The notes: generated from the letters alone by a model not told the origin. 64,000 nt of DNA from Nocardioides sp. zg-1228 (GCF_017086465.1 NZ_CP070961.1:2728001-2792000), one strand, 5' to 3'. Positions 28,228 through 37,708 are shown, numbered from the stretch's first letter. Numbers and translations are program-made.

Positions 28228-31200
28228 TCAGCGCTTGCGCGAGCCCTTCTTCTTGATCGGGACGTGCCCGACGACCGGGAGCTCCCCGGGACCGCCGCCC
28301 GCGGCGTCGGGGGCACCGTCCACGGCAGCATCCGCGGCACCGTCCGCCGCCGCCTGAGCGCCGGCGGCGGGGGCCACTCCGGGCGCAGCCTCGGCACCAG
28401 TCGCGGCCGCCGAGCCGGCACCTGCCGGCGGACCGGCAGGACGACTCGCGGAGCGGCGGCGCGTACGCGTCACCACGCGCGGCTTCTCGACCTCGACCGG
28501 CGCCGCCTCCACTGGGGCGGCGGTCTCGGCGGGGGGAGCCGTGATCTCGGTGATCTCGGCCGCCGTCTCGGGCTCGGCCGCCGTCTCGGGCTCGGCCGCC
28601 GTCTCGGGCTCGGCCGCCGTCTCGGGCTCGGCCGCCGTCTCGGGCTCAGCCGCCGTCTCGGGCTCGGCCGCCGTCTCGGGCTCGGCCGCGGGAGCCTCCG
28701 TGGACTCGGTGGGCTCCTCGGCGTCCGACGACTCGGACCCGGCCTCGTCCGCGGGACGCTCCTGACGCGCCATGGCGGCCACGTCCTTGGGCGAGGGCGC
28801 GTGGGAGGTCTCGGTGGGCTTCGCGCCGGCGTCGCCGTTGCCGGAGTCGTCGCCGGCTGCACCGCGGCGCCCGCCGCGGCGCCGCCCGCCGCGGCGGCCC
28901 TCGCCGCCGTCGTCGGAGTGGGCGTCGGGGTCGACGGGCTGGTCCTTGATGACCACCCCGCGTCCGTGGCACTGCTCACAGGGCTCGCTGAACGCCTCGA
29001 GCAGGCCGGTGCCGATCCGCTTGCGGGTCATCTGCACCAGGCCGAGCGAGGTCACCTCGGCGACCTGGTGGCGGGTGCGGTCGCGGCCCAGGCACTCGAC
29101 GAGGCGGCGCACCACGAGGTCGCGGTTGGACTCCAGCACCATGTCGATGAAGTCGACGACGATGATGCCGCCGATGTCGCGCAGCCGGAGCTGGCGCACG
29201 ATCTCCTCGGCCGCCTCGAGGTTGTTCTTGGTGACCGTCTCCTCGAGGTTGCCCCCGGAGCCGGTGAACTTGCCCGTGTTGACGTCGACCACGGTCATGG
29301 CCTCGGTGCGGTCGATGACCAGCGAGCCGCCCGAGGGCAGCCAGACCTTGCGGTCGAGGCCCTTCTGGATCTGCTCGTCGATGCGGTAGGTCGCGAACAC
29401 GTCTCCGCCGGTCGCCCCCCGCTCGAACCGCTCGAGCCGCGACGCGAGGTCGGGAGCGACCGACTCCACGTAGTCGTGGACGGTGTCCCACGCGTCGTTA
29501 CCCTCGATGACGAGCTTGGAGAAGTCCTCGGTGAAGAGGTCGCGCACCACCTTGAGGGTCAGGTCGGGCTCGCCGTAGAGCATCTGAGGACCGGAGCCCT
29601 TGTTGGTCGCCTTCTTCTCGATGGACTCCCAGCGGGCCTTGAGCCGCTCGACGTCGCGCGTCAGCTCCTCCTCGCTGGCGCCCTCCGCCGCGGTGCGCAC
29701 GATCACGCCCGCGGTGTCGGGGACGATCTCCTTGAGCAGCGACTTCAGCCGGCTGCGCTCGGTGTCGGGCAGCTTGCGCGAGATGCCGGAGGTGGTGCCG
29801 TCGGGGACGTAGACCAGGAAGCGCCCCGCGAGGCTGACCTGGCTGGTCAGGCGCGCGCCCTTGTGGCCGACCGGGTCCTTGGTGACCTGCACCAGCACCA
29901 TCTGGCCGCTGGAGAGCACCGACTCGATCTTGCGCGGCTGGCCCTCCTTGTGCCCGAGGGACTGCCAGTTGACCTCACCGGCGTAGAGGACCGCGTTGCG
30001 GCCCTTGCCGATGTCGATGAAGGCGGCCTCCATCGACGGGAGCACGTTCTGCACCCGGCCGAGGTAGACGTTGCCGATGAGCGAGGTCTGCGACTTGCGC
30101 GCGACGTAGTGCTCGACGAGGACCTTGTCCTCCAGCACGGCGATCTGCGTGAGGTCCTCGCGCTGGCGCACCACCATCACGCGCTCGACCGACTCGCGCC
30201 GGGCGAGGAACTCCGCCTCGCTGACGATCGGGGCGCGGCGACGGCCGGCCTCGCGGCCCTCGCGGCGGCGCTGCTTCTTGGCCTCGAGGCGGGTGGAGCC
30301 CGAGACGGCGGTGATCTGGTCCTCCGCGGAGCGGGCCTTGCGGACCCGCGTCACGGTGTTGGCATCGCCGTCGTCGGATGAGCCCTCGTCGCCGGAGCGG
30401 CGGCGGCGGCGACGCCGCCGCGAGCTGCCCTCGCCACTCTCGCCCGAGTCCGAGTCCGAGTCGGAGTCGCCCTGGCCGGTCGACCCGCCGCTGCTGCCGG
30501 CGTCCTCGGGCGCCTCGGCCGAGCCGGTGTCACCGGGCTCGTCGCCGGAGTCGGCAGTCGTCTCGCCGCTGCCCTCACCGGACTTGCGGCGGCGACGACC
30601 GCCGCGGCGGCGGCGACGGCGACCGCCACCCTCGCCGTCGGACTCGTCGCTGTCGTCGGTGTCGTCACTGCCCTCGGTGGGGGCCTCTGCGCTGGCCTCG
30701 GCGCTGGCCTCGGTGGTCGCCTCGTCCGTCGCCTCGTCGGCGTCCTCGTCCTCGTCGGCGGTCAGCGACGCGTCGATGTCCGGCTCGACCGGGGCTGCGG
30801 CGGCCGCCTTCCTGCCGGACCGGCGAGCAGACTTCCGCGGGGCCCTCTCGGCGCCCTCGGCCGAGACCTCGGCGACGTCCTCGGAGGTCGCCTCGCCGGC
30901 GGCAGCGTCGGCGGGACTGCCGGCAGCCTTCTTCGCGGTCGACCTGCGGGTGGTGGACCTCTTGGCCGGGGCAGGAGCCTCGGCGGACCCAGTGTCCGCC
31001 GTCGGCGTCGCGGCGTCGGTGGGCTCGTCGGCGACCTCGGCCGGAGCCGGCTTCTTGCGCGTGCGGCGGGTGGTGGTGGTCACGACCGGCGGCTGGAACA
31101 GCACGGCGTGGCCGGTGGCGGCGTCGGTGCCCTCGTCGGTGGTCTCAGGGGCGGCGGTGGTCCCGGCCGGCGCGCCGGCGTCCTCGGCGGCGGGGGCGGC

Positions 31201-31716
31201 TGCGGCCTTCTTGGCGCCGGTCCGCCTGGTGGGTGCCTTCTTGGCCGGGGTCTTGGCCGCGGTCTTGCGTGCCCCCCGCCTGGCGGGAGCCGCAGGCGCC
31301 TCGGAGGTGCCCTCGGCCACCGCGGGCGCGTCGGGCGCGTCGGTAGTGCTCGGAAGGTCGGCGGTCACCGGCTCGGGAGCGTCGGACTCCGGAGCCTGGG
31401 CGGTCTTCTTGGCGGCGCTCTTGCGCGCCGGCGCCTTCTTGGCGGGCGCGCGGCGCGTGGCCGTCTTGCGCACCGCGGGTGCGTCACCGGCCTGCTCACC
31501 GCTCGGCTCACCGGCTGCGGGCTGCGCGGCGGTGCTCTCGGCGGTGCTCTGGACGGGGTGGTCCGCGGCGGGCGCGGAGGCGGGCGCCGCCTTCTTGGCG
31601 GGTGCCTTGCGCGTGCGGCGCGTCACGACGGGCGCGGCCGGCTCGGTCGCGGCCTCCGGAGCCGGGGTCCCCGACTCGGTGCGGCCGGGCTGGGCGTTCT
31701 GGTCATCACTGAGCAT
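28228..31716 (-). CDS. rne: Ribonuclease E/G family protein with long disordered extensions
   Basis: The 1162-residue endoribonuclease processes rRNA and turns over mRNA. A low-complexity N-terminal half (to about residue 490), rich in Ala, Pro, Lys and Glu, precedes the catalytic core. The core has an S1 RNA-binding domain (NVYLGRVQNVLPSMEAAF, about 545), the active-site aspartate segments VDVNTGKFTGSGG (about 810) and VVDFIDM (about 850), and the zinc-link cysteines CEQCHGRG (about 912). The C-terminal tail holds GRRGGRRRGGR runs and seven EPETAA repeats. The ATG at 31716 has a GAGGAG ribosome site. The N-terminal extension is typical of actinobacterial enzymes, while E. coli has its disordered region at the C-terminus. 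Confidence 0.93.
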   Translation of the reverse strand: MLSDDQNAQPGRTESGTPAPEAATEPAAPVVTRRTRKAPAKKAAPASAPAADHPVQSTAESTAAQPAAGEPSGEQAGDAPAVRKTATRRAPAKKAPARKSAAKKTAQAPESDAPEPVTADLPSTTDAPDAPAVAEGTSEAPAAPARRGARKTAAKTPAKKAPTRRTGAKKAAAAPAAEDAGAPAGTTAAPETTDEGTDAATGHAVLFQPPVVTTTTRRTRKKPAPAEVADEPTDAATPTADTGSAEAPAPAKRSTTRRSTAKKAAGSPADAAAGEATSEDVAEVSAEGAERAPRKSARRSGRKAAAAAPVEPDIDASLTADEDEDADEATDEATTEASAEASAEAPTEGSDDTDDSDESDGEGGGRRRRRRGGRRRRKSGEGSGETTADSGDEPGDTGSAEAPEDAGSSGGSTGQGDSDSDSDSGESGEGSSRRRRRRRRSGDEGSSDDGDANTVTRVRKARSAEDQITAVSGSTRLEAKKQRRREGREAGRRRAPIVSEAEFLARRESVERVMVVRQREDLTQIAVLEDKVLVEHYVARKSQTSLIGNVYLGRVQNVLPSMEAAFIDIGKGRNAVLYAGEVNWQSLGHKEGQPRKIESVLSSGQMVLVQVTKDPVGHKGARLTSQVSLAGRFLVYVPDGTTSGISRKLPDTERSRLKSLLKEIVPDTAGVIVRTAAEGASEEELTRDVERLKARWESIEKKATNKGSGPQMLYGEPDLTLKVVRDLFTEDFSKLVIEGNDAWDTVHDYVESVAPDLASRLERFERGATGGDVFATYRIDEQIQKGLDRKVWLPSGGSLVIDRTEAMTVVDVNTGKFTGSGGNLEETVTKNNLEAAEEIVRQLRLRDIGGIIVVDFIDMVLESNRDLVVRRLVECLGRDRTRHQVAEVTSLGLVQMTRKRIGTGLLEAFSEPCEQCHGRGVVIKDQPVDPDAHSDDGGEGRRGGRRRGGRRGAAGDDSGNGDAGAKPTETSHAPSPKDVAAMARQERPADEAGSESSDAEEPTESTEAPAAEPETAAEPETAAEPETAAEPETAAEPETAAEPETAAEPETAAEITEITAPPAETAAPVEAAPVEVEKPRVVTRTRRRSASRPAGPPAGAGSAAATGAEAAPGVAPAAGAQAAADGAADAAVDGAPDAAGGGPGELPVVGHVPIKKKGSRKR
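28559..28684 (-). repeat. Seven tandem 18-bp repeats in rne
   Basis: Seven direct repeats of an 18-base unit (GCCGCCGTCTCGGGCTCG on the plus strand) run without interruption. The fifth unit differs by one base. They encode seven EPETAA hexapeptides in the disordered C-terminal tail of RNase E. Near-identity at the DNA level suggests recent slippage expansion, so copy number may vary between strains. Confidence 0.95.
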
Positions 31717-32038
31717 GTGGCGCTCCTCGGGCACCGTCGCGGTGCCGATACGGCGTCCGCCGCTCACGCGGGACGATCACGGGGACGCAAAGCTTCTGTG
31801 GCGGCGACCCCCTCCGCGGGTGCGTCTCCGAGCGAGGCGGGGCGCCACCCGCCGCGGTCGCCGGGCCACCCGAGTCGCTGTCACCGACTCTTGTGACCGC
31901 GTCGCGGTCCGGTGACGTCCATCCCGCTCGGGGTGCCGACCACGGGTGCGGCCGGCGAGAACGTCGTCGGCTCGACGGATCCCGACGGTGATCGGGGCGT
32001 CGAACGTGGCGAGTATCGCACACCGGGCCCGGGGAGAC
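31717..32038 (-). other. 322-bp spacer: 5' leader of rne
   Basis: This gap between the TIGR03936-type gene and rne holds no convincing gene. On the minus strand it ends in a GAGGAG ribosome site (31728-31723). It contains a small hairpin, GAGTCG (31872-31877) with CGACTC (31885-31890). A GATACT hexamer at 32017-32012 is a weak -10 candidate that would give a leader of nearly 300 bases. RNase E genes are often autoregulated through a long 5' UTR; whether that applies here is unknown. Confidence 0.4.
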
Positions 32039-32785
32039 CTACGCGCGAGCCGCCAGCGGGTCGCCGATCTCTCCGGACGGGAGCAACGGGCCCTGGGCCA
32101 GCCGGGTCATCAACGGCGCCTCGCCGACCGAGAGACCAGCGACGGCCTCCAGGGCGCGGAGCACGTCGTCGGGGCGCACCGACGGCGTGCCGTGCCGCAG
32201 CACCACGTCGAGCGTGGTCCGGCCCTCCCCGTCGTCGGGCAGCACGACCAGCGACGCCACGGCGTCGCGCGCGTCGAACTCGCGCATCCCCTTCTTGGTC
32301 ATCCGCTCCACCAGGACCTCGTCGGCGGCGAGGAAGCGCGCGACGGCGTCGACGACGGTGGCCCGGTCGGCCACGACCGCGATGCGCCAGCGGCTCGCCT
32401 CCAGCAGGTCGGCCAGCGACCCGCCCGTCGACTCGACGACATCCAGGACGTCGAGGCCGGGCGGCAGCGCCTCGTCGAGCACCGCGTGCACCTCCGCGGG
32501 GACGAGCACCTCGGCGAGCGCCAGCTCGAGGTACTCCGCCTCGCTCGCCGAGCCGGTCGGAGCCGCGCCGGCGTAGGAGATCCGCGGGTGCGGGTTGAAG
32601 CCCGAGGAGTACGCCATCGGGATCCGGGCGCGGAACACGGCGCGCTCGAACGCCCGGCTGAAGTCACGGTGGCTGGTGAAGCGGAGCCGACCCCGCTTGG
32701 CGTAGCGCACGCGGAGACGCTGGACGGGCGGGGCCTGCTGCTCGGGCTGCTGCTGGGGCACGGACGACGAGCGTAGCCGTGGCAC
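32039..32785 (-). CDS. TIGR03936-type (DUF2344) radical SAM-associated protein
   Basis: The 248-residue protein matches the TIGR03936/DUF2344 family: RLRVRYAKRGRLRFTSHRDFSRAFERA near the N-terminus and SSGFNPHPRISYAGA after it. The family normally sits beside, or is fused to, a TIGR03960-type radical SAM protein. Here that partner is about 22 kb away (54765-56738), with a glycan gene island between them. The biochemical role is unknown. The start is the GTG at 32785; a GTG eight codons later is an alternative. The next gene downstream is rne, as in related genomes. Confidence 0.88.
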   Translation of the reverse strand: MPRLRSSSVPQQQPEQQAPPVQRLRVRYAKRGRLRFTSHRDFSRAFERAVFRARIPMAYSSGFNPHPRISYAGAAPTGSASEAEYLELALAEVLVPAEVHAVLDEALPPGLDVLDVVESTGGSLADLLEASRWRIAVVADRATVVDAVARFLAADEVLVERMTKKGMREFDARDAVASLVVLPDDGEGRTTLDVVLRHGTPSVRPDDVLRALEAVAGLSVGEAPLMTRLAQGPLLPSGEIGDPLAARA

Positions 32786-32846
32786 GGGCTAGTCTTCCGC
32801 GCGGGCACGGCAGGAGGCGCACGGGACGAACGGGGGCGGAGCAGGA

Positions 32847-34277
32847 GTGCGGGACAACACGATCCACCACGCCGGACGGCCGCACGAGAGCAGGCGGGGT
32901 GCCTACATCCTCTGCGGCCTCGTGCTGGCGGTGCTGGCGATCGGCCTCTGGGTGCGAGCGGGCGAGGCGATGCCGATGAGCGCCGTCGACGAGCACATGC
33001 ACCTCGACACCCACCAGCGCGTGCACGACGGCGGCTATCCGCACCGCGGATCACTCATGACGATGGCGGTCGTGCGCGAGTGGGCGTGCGGAGTGGGTCA
33101 CGAGGCCGGCGCAGCCATGGCGCCGTGCGACCACCCGGACCTCGGGCCGAACTCCCTGCCGTCCGGGATCCACACCACCGGGTACATCCACTACCCCACC
33201 TACTTCGTCGTCGGCGAGGGCTACCGCGCCGTCGAGGAGGCCGTCGCCGACCCGGACTCGTGGGTCGACACCTACCGCCGCTACGCGGCGCTGGTGGCCA
33301 TCGCCGGACTCCTGGCCTGCTTCGCCGGCGCCTGGGCCCTGGGCATGCGTGGCGCCGCCCTCGTCGCCGGCACCCTCGGGCCATCAGCGGCGGCCGGCGT
33401 GCTCCTGTACGGCACCATCGCCAACCCCCAGTCCGCGGCGGTGCTGGCGGGGGCGCTGATCGCCGGGACGGGCATCCGGTGGATGCTCACCGGCCGTGGC
33501 TTCTGGTGGCTGGCCGCAGCCACGGCGCTGGCGTCCGGGATCGCGGTGACGCACACGCTGCCGGCCGGGGCCTTCATGCTGGCGACCACGGCCGCTCTCG
33601 TCCTGCGCCGGTTCGGCTGGCACGTGACCGGCCGCTGGGATCCACGATGGTGGCAGGTCGGCGTGCTCGGCGTCATCGTCGTCACGCCCGTGATCGTCTT
33701 CAGCTGGTGGATCTCGTCCCACGCCACCATCCCCAACGACGAGCTGTACTCCTTCGCCACCCTCGATTCCTGGCGCACCGTCGTCGCCGGGGCCGCCGAG
33801 GAGCTCGCGACCATCCACAGCCCGTGGTACGCGGCGGGCTCGCTGGGGGCCGGCGCGGACGGCAACCTGGCGCAGAACGTGCTCCGTGCGAGCGTGCACG
33901 GTCTGCCCGCGTGGCAGACGATCGTCGTCTACGCCGTCCTCGCCACCGCGACCGTTCGCTTCACCCGGCCGGTGCTGGCCGGCCGGCGCGCTGCCGCCAC
34001 CGACGCGCAGGCCGGTGCCGAGCGCACTCTCTCCCCCACCATGCTGCTCGCCGCGTCCACCCTCGTCGGCATCATGGTCTACCCGGTCCTCCTGCGGGTC
34101 AGCAACGCCCTCAACGTCGGTTTCGACTACCCGATCGTCGCGCGCTACTCGATCGGCTTCGCGCCGCTCCTGGTGTGGCTCGTGGTCCTGCTGTGCCACG
34201 ACCGACCGCTGCTCACCAAGGGACTCGCTGCGCTCGCGGCGGTCACGCCCCTCGCCGTCGGTCTGGCGATCTGGTGA
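32847..34277 (+). CDS. GT-C-like polytopic membrane protein 1 (DEHxHxDT motif)
   Basis: This 476-residue protein has one N-terminal membrane helix (about 19-40), then a large polar loop, then eight or more hydrophobic segments. The loop opens with AVDEHMHLDT (residues 46-55) and contains HPDL, TGYIHYPTYF and three Cys. Acidic residues just after the first helix are typical of GT-C glycosyltransferases that use lipid-linked sugar donors, so I infer an extracytoplasmic glycosyltransferase, although the family is not one I can name. It begins at the GTG at 32847, divergent from the TIGR03936-type gene. Its stop overlaps a paralogous gene (GTGA). Confidence 0.6.
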   Translation: MRDNTIHHAGRPHESRRGAYILCGLVLAVLAIGLWVRAGEAMPMSAVDEHMHLDTHQRVHDGGYPHRGSLMTMAVVREWACGVGHEAGAAMAPCDHPDLGPNSLPSGIHTTGYIHYPTYFVVGEGYRAVEEAVADPDSWVDTYRRYAALVAIAGLLACFAGAWALGMRGAALVAGTLGPSAAAGVLLYGTIANPQSAAVLAGALIAGTGIRWMLTGRGFWWLAAATALASGIAVTHTLPAGAFMLATTAALVLRRFGWHVTGRWDPRWWQVGVLGVIVVTPVIVFSWWISSHATIPNDELYSFATLDSWRTVVAGAAEELATIHSPWYAAGSLGAGADGNLAQNVLRASVHGLPAWQTIVVYAVLATATVRFTRPVLAGRRAAATDAQAGAERTLSPTMLLAASTLVGIMVYPVLLRVSNALNVGFDYPIVARYSIGFAPLLVWLVVLLCHDRPLLTKGLAALAAVTPLAVGLAIW

Positions 34278-35698
34278 CCGACAACCGCCGACGGGTCGTC
34301 GACCTCGCCACGCTCGCGGTCTTGGTCGCGCTGCTCGGCGTCGTGCTCGTCACGCTCTGGCGCGTGGCCGGCGACGGCCACCCCTTCTCGGCCATCGACG
34401 AGCACGTGCACGCCGACACCCAGGCGCGGGTCCATGACGGCGGGTTCCCTCGTCGCGGCGACCTGATCGGCCAGGAGGTCGTGGACGACTGGGTGTGCCG
34501 CCTCGGGCACCAGACCATCACGTGGGAGGTCGAGTGCGGCTCGCCCGACGCGGTCCCGGCGAACATCCCGACCGGCAAGTACACCGCCGGATACATCCAC
34601 TACCCGACCTACTTCCTGGGTGGTGAGGTCTTCCGGGCCGGCGCCGACGTGGTGTCCCCGGACCGCGAGCCGGTGGACACCTACCGGCTGTACGCCGCTG
34701 CGGTGATGGCGCTCGGCATCCTCGTCTCGCTGGTCCTCGCGATGCGGATCGGGCTGCGGGGGGCCGCCCTGGCCGCCGCCACCTTCGCGCCGGTCGCGGG
34801 CACCCCCATCCTCGTCTTCGGCACCATCGAGAACCCGACGGCCGCCGCGCCCCTGTGCGGCGCCCTCGTCGCCGGCACCGGCCTTCGCTGGGTGCTGACC
34901 GGGCGCGGGTTCTGGTGGCTGGCGGCGGCGTCCGCCGTGGCGGCCGCCACGGCGGTGACGGCGTCCCTGCCGACCGGGGTCTTCGTGCTCGCCTGCCTGG
35001 GCGCGATGCTGCAGCGCCGCCGCGGGCGCGTCCCGGACACCGGCTGGGAGCCGCGGTGGCGGCACGTCGTCGTGCTCGGCACGATCCTCGTCGTGCCCGT
35101 CGTCGTCTTCGGCGCGTGGACCAGCGCCCGCGCGACGGTCGGCAACGACGACCTCTACTCCGGCTACGGATTCGAGTCCTGGTCCGACATCCTCGTCGGG
35201 GTGGTCTTCGAGCTGGCCACGCCCCACGTGCCGTGGGGCGCCGACGGCAACCTCACCAGCATCGAACCGGACCTGCTCCAGCGGGTGCTCATGTCGGTGC
35301 TCAACGGTGCTCCCTTCCTGCTCTCGGTGCTCGTCGGTGGCGCGCTCGCCCTGGGCGCCATGGGGGCGCTGCGGCCCACGCCCGCCGTCGATGCCGGCGC
35401 GGACGCCGACGCCGACGGCGTCTGCGACACGGGTGCCGCGCCGCGCCGGGTCTCCCCCCTCCCCCTGCTCGCGGGCGCGTGCATCCTCGGGATGGTGCTC
35501 TACCCGCCGCTCCTGCGGCTGTCCAACGCCGTCAACGTGGGCATCGACCACCCCGTCGTGTCCCGCTACTCCATCTCCCTCCTGCCGCTGCTCGTCTGGG
35601 TGGCGCTGCTCCAGGTGCGCGCGACACCGGCGTACGGTCGCGTGCTGGGGATCGTCGCGGCGGGCACCGTGCTCGCCGTCTGCGCCGGCGCGTGGTGA
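34274..35698 (+). CDS. GT-C-like polytopic membrane protein 2, tandem paralogue
   Basis: The 474-residue product aligns along its whole length with the preceding protein. Shared landmarks are AIDEHVHADT (41-50), RVHDGGFPRRGDL, AGYIHYPTYF, the LTGRGFWWLAAA helix and the C-terminal LSNAVNVGIDHPVVSRYSI, against LSNALNVGFDYPIVARYSI-like residues in the first copy. It starts at the GTG at 34274 inside the stop of copy 1. The pair probably arose by tandem duplication and could work as a heterodimer or act on different acceptors. The function is inferred as for copy 1. Confidence 0.6.
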   Translation: MTDNRRRVVDLATLAVLVALLGVVLVTLWRVAGDGHPFSAIDEHVHADTQARVHDGGFPRRGDLIGQEVVDDWVCRLGHQTITWEVECGSPDAVPANIPTGKYTAGYIHYPTYFLGGEVFRAGADVVSPDREPVDTYRLYAAAVMALGILVSLVLAMRIGLRGAALAAATFAPVAGTPILVFGTIENPTAAAPLCGALVAGTGLRWVLTGRGFWWLAAASAVAAATAVTASLPTGVFVLACLGAMLQRRRGRVPDTGWEPRWRHVVVLGTILVVPVVVFGAWTSARATVGNDDLYSGYGFESWSDILVGVVFELATPHVPWGADGNLTSIEPDLLQRVLMSVLNGAPFLLSVLVGGALALGAMGALRPTPAVDAGADADADGVCDTGAAPRRVSPLPLLAGACILGMVLYPPLLRLSNAVNVGIDHPVVSRYSISLLPLLVWVALLQVRATPAYGRVLGIVAAGTVLAVCAGAW

Positions 35699-35725
35699 CG
35701 CGCCCGTCGGCTCGTGCCCGCCGTC

Positions 35726-35755
35726 TTGGGGCGTGACGGTGCCGACGACTAGGTT
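35726..35755 (+). promoter_or_regulatory. Candidate promoter for the aminotransferase-acyltransferase genes
   Basis: TTGGGG (35726-35731) and TAGGTT (35750-35755) are 18 bases apart in the 91-bp spacer before the first aminotransferase gene. The leader would be about 28 bases and ends with an AGGAAGG ribosome site. Confidence 0.4.
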
Positions 35756-35789
35756 GGTGCGCCGCACGCACTCAGGAAGGTGACGACAC

Positions 35790-36935
35790 ATGCAGTCTGT
35801 TCGACAGGTGGCCCTCGGCCAGCCCACGGTCGGCGAGGAGGAGATCGAGGCACTGCGCGAGGTCTTCGCCAGCGGGTGGCTCTCGGGTGCCGGTCCGACG
35901 TGTGTCGCCTTCGAGGGTGAGCTCGCCGAGGTCGTCGGCACGAGCCACGCGCTCGCGACCTCCAACTGCGGCTCGTCGCTCCACCTCGCGCTGCAGGTCC
36001 TCGGCGCCGGCCCCGGCGACGAGGTCATCGTGGCGGACTACACCTTCCCCGCCACCGGCCACTCGGTGGTGTGGACCGGCGCGACGCCCCGCTTCGCCGA
36101 CGTGCGCCCCGACATCGGCACCATCGACGTCGACTCCGCCGCCGCACTGGTCAACGAGCGCACCGTCGGCATCATCGCCGTCGACATGGTCGGCCAGCCG
36201 GCCGACTACGACGAGCTGGCCTCGCTCGCGAAGCGCCACGGGCTCTGGTTGCTGGAGGACGCCGCATGCTCGGCCGGCGCCACGTACAAGGGTCGCCCCG
36301 CGGGCAGCCTCGCCGACCTGGCGGCGTTCAGCTTCCACGGCCGCAAGGGCATCACCGCAGGTGAGGGAGGCGCCCTCGTCGGCTCCGACGCCGAGCGCAT
36401 GGCCCTGGCCCGCAAGCTGCACACCTACGGCATCGCGCCGGCCGTCAGCCGCGAGGGCACGTCCTCGCTGGCCGTGCCGTCGTTCGACACCGCGGGCTAC
36501 AACTACCGGATGTCCGACGTCCAGGCGGCCATGATGCGCGTCCAGCTCAAGCGCCTCCCCGACCTGGTCGCCTCGCGCTCCGCCGCCGCGGACGGCTACG
36601 CCGAGCGGCTCGCCGACGTGGACGGCATCGACCTGCCGGTCGTGCTCGAGGACCGCACCCACCCGTGGCAGTCCTACCTCGTGACCGCCCACGACTCCGT
36701 CGACCGCGACGCCGTCGTCATGGCACTGCGCGAGCGGGGCGTGGGCAGCAACTTCGGCACCTACGCCTCGCACGTCCAGCCGGTCTACGGCACCAGCGAC
36801 GTGTGCCCGGTGTCCGCCAGGTTGTTTACCTCGCAGTTCGCGCTGCCGATGCACGCCAACCTGGTGGCCGACGACCTCGACTACGTCGCCGAGCAGCTGC
36901 GCGCCGTCCTGGCCGACCCCGGCGTACGCCGCTGA
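35790..36935 (+). CDS. DegT/DnrJ/EryC1/StrS-type sugar aminotransferase 1
   Basis: The 381-residue PLP enzyme has the family fold, with the cofactor lysine in FHGRKGITAGEGG (about residue 188), the LEDAACSAGA segment and a C-terminal FALPMHANL region. It would transfer an amino group from glutamate to a ketosugar nucleotide. It lies 25 bases before the LpxA-like acyltransferase gene. That pairing matches GnnB-LpxA logic, in which a 3-amino group is installed and then acylated. The start is the ATG at 35790 behind AGGAAGG. The exact substrate is not certain. Confidence 0.88.
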   Translation: MQSVRQVALGQPTVGEEEIEALREVFASGWLSGAGPTCVAFEGELAEVVGTSHALATSNCGSSLHLALQVLGAGPGDEVIVADYTFPATGHSVVWTGATPRFADVRPDIGTIDVDSAAALVNERTVGIIAVDMVGQPADYDELASLAKRHGLWLLEDAACSAGATYKGRPAGSLADLAAFSFHGRKGITAGEGGALVGSDAERMALARKLHTYGIAPAVSREGTSSLAVPSFDTAGYNYRMSDVQAAMMRVQLKRLPDLVASRSAAADGYAERLADVDGIDLPVVLEDRTHPWQSYLVTAHDSVDRDAVVMALRERGVGSNFGTYASHVQPVYGTSDVCPVSARLFTSQFALPMHANLVADDLDYVAEQLRAVLADPGVRR

Positions 36936-36960
36936 CCCGCACCAGAGGAGCGCTGCACCC

Positions 36961-37656
36961 GTGAGCAACCGGATCCACCCCACAGCAGTGGTCGGGCCCG
37001 AGGTCACCCTCGGCGAGGGCAACACCATCGGCCCCTACTGCGTGCTGCAGGGCCGGGTCACACTCGGCGACGACAACTACCTCGCCTCCCACGTCGTGGT
37101 GGGTGGGGCCGCTGAGGTCCGCGGGCACGACATGACGGCCTCGTGGGAGGAGCCGTTCGACGGCGGTCCGGTGCGCATCGGATCGCGCAACGTGCTCAAG
37201 GAGCTCGTCACGATCAGCGGCGGGTGGGCCCACGAGACCTCGGTCGGAGACGACGGGTTCTTCATGACCAAGGCGCACATCAACCACGACGGCCGCGTCG
37301 GCGACGAGGTGACCGTGTCCGCCATGGTGGTGGCGGCCGGTCACGTCACCATCGGCGACGGCGCCAACCTGGGCCTCGGCACCGTCGTGCACCAGAGGCT
37401 CACCGTGCCGGAGGGATCGATGATCGGCATGCAGTCGGCCGTCACCCGCCAGCTGCCGCCCTTCGTGGTGAGCATGGGCGTGCCCGCCCGCGCCGCACGC
37501 CTCAACACCCACCGCCTCGATCGACTGGGCGTGCCGGCCGACCAGCACGTGCCGCTCGCAGCCGTGCTCCTCCACGGCTCGCGCGACACCTCCGCGATCC
37601 AGGAGTCGCTGCGCCCGTCCGTGGACGCATGGCTCGAGCGCTCCGCGTCCCACTGA
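36961..37656 (+). CDS. LpxA-like acyltransferase (left-handed beta-helix)
   Basis: The 231-residue protein resembles UDP-GlcNAc acyltransferase LpxA in its hexapeptide coils. The active-site segment AHINHD places His109 and Asp110 where LpxA has its catalytic His125 and Asp126. It also resembles LpxA in AAGHVTIGD, the VHQ turn, and a C-terminal helical region beginning ARLNTHRLDRLG. Actinobacteria do not make lipid A, so the product is probably an N- or O-acylated amino sugar for a surface glycan. The donor could be an acyl-ACP or acyl-CoA. The start is the GTG at 36961. The acyl chain length cannot be predicted. Confidence 0.8.
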   Translation: MSNRIHPTAVVGPEVTLGEGNTIGPYCVLQGRVTLGDDNYLASHVVVGGAAEVRGHDMTASWEEPFDGGPVRIGSRNVLKELVTISGGWAHETSVGDDGFFMTKAHINHDGRVGDEVTVSAMVVAAGHVTIGDGANLGLGTVVHQRLTVPEGSMIGMQSAVTRQLPPFVVSMGVPARAARLNTHRLDRLGVPADQHVPLAAVLLHGSRDTSAIQESLRPSVDAWLERSASH

Positions 37657-37708
37657 CACCCTCACCACCAGCCCGCACCAGCAGCCCACCAGCCCCGAAA
37701 GGCACCCC

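Noticed and set aside
28559-28684. Possible CRISPR array
   Set aside because: The 18-bp units are contiguous with no spacers and keep the rne reading frame, so they are a coding tandem repeat.
28075-30381. Plus-strand open frame opposite rne with glycine/leucine repeats
   Set aside because: The repeats are the complement of the low-complexity RNase E coding sequence. There is no start context and no domain.
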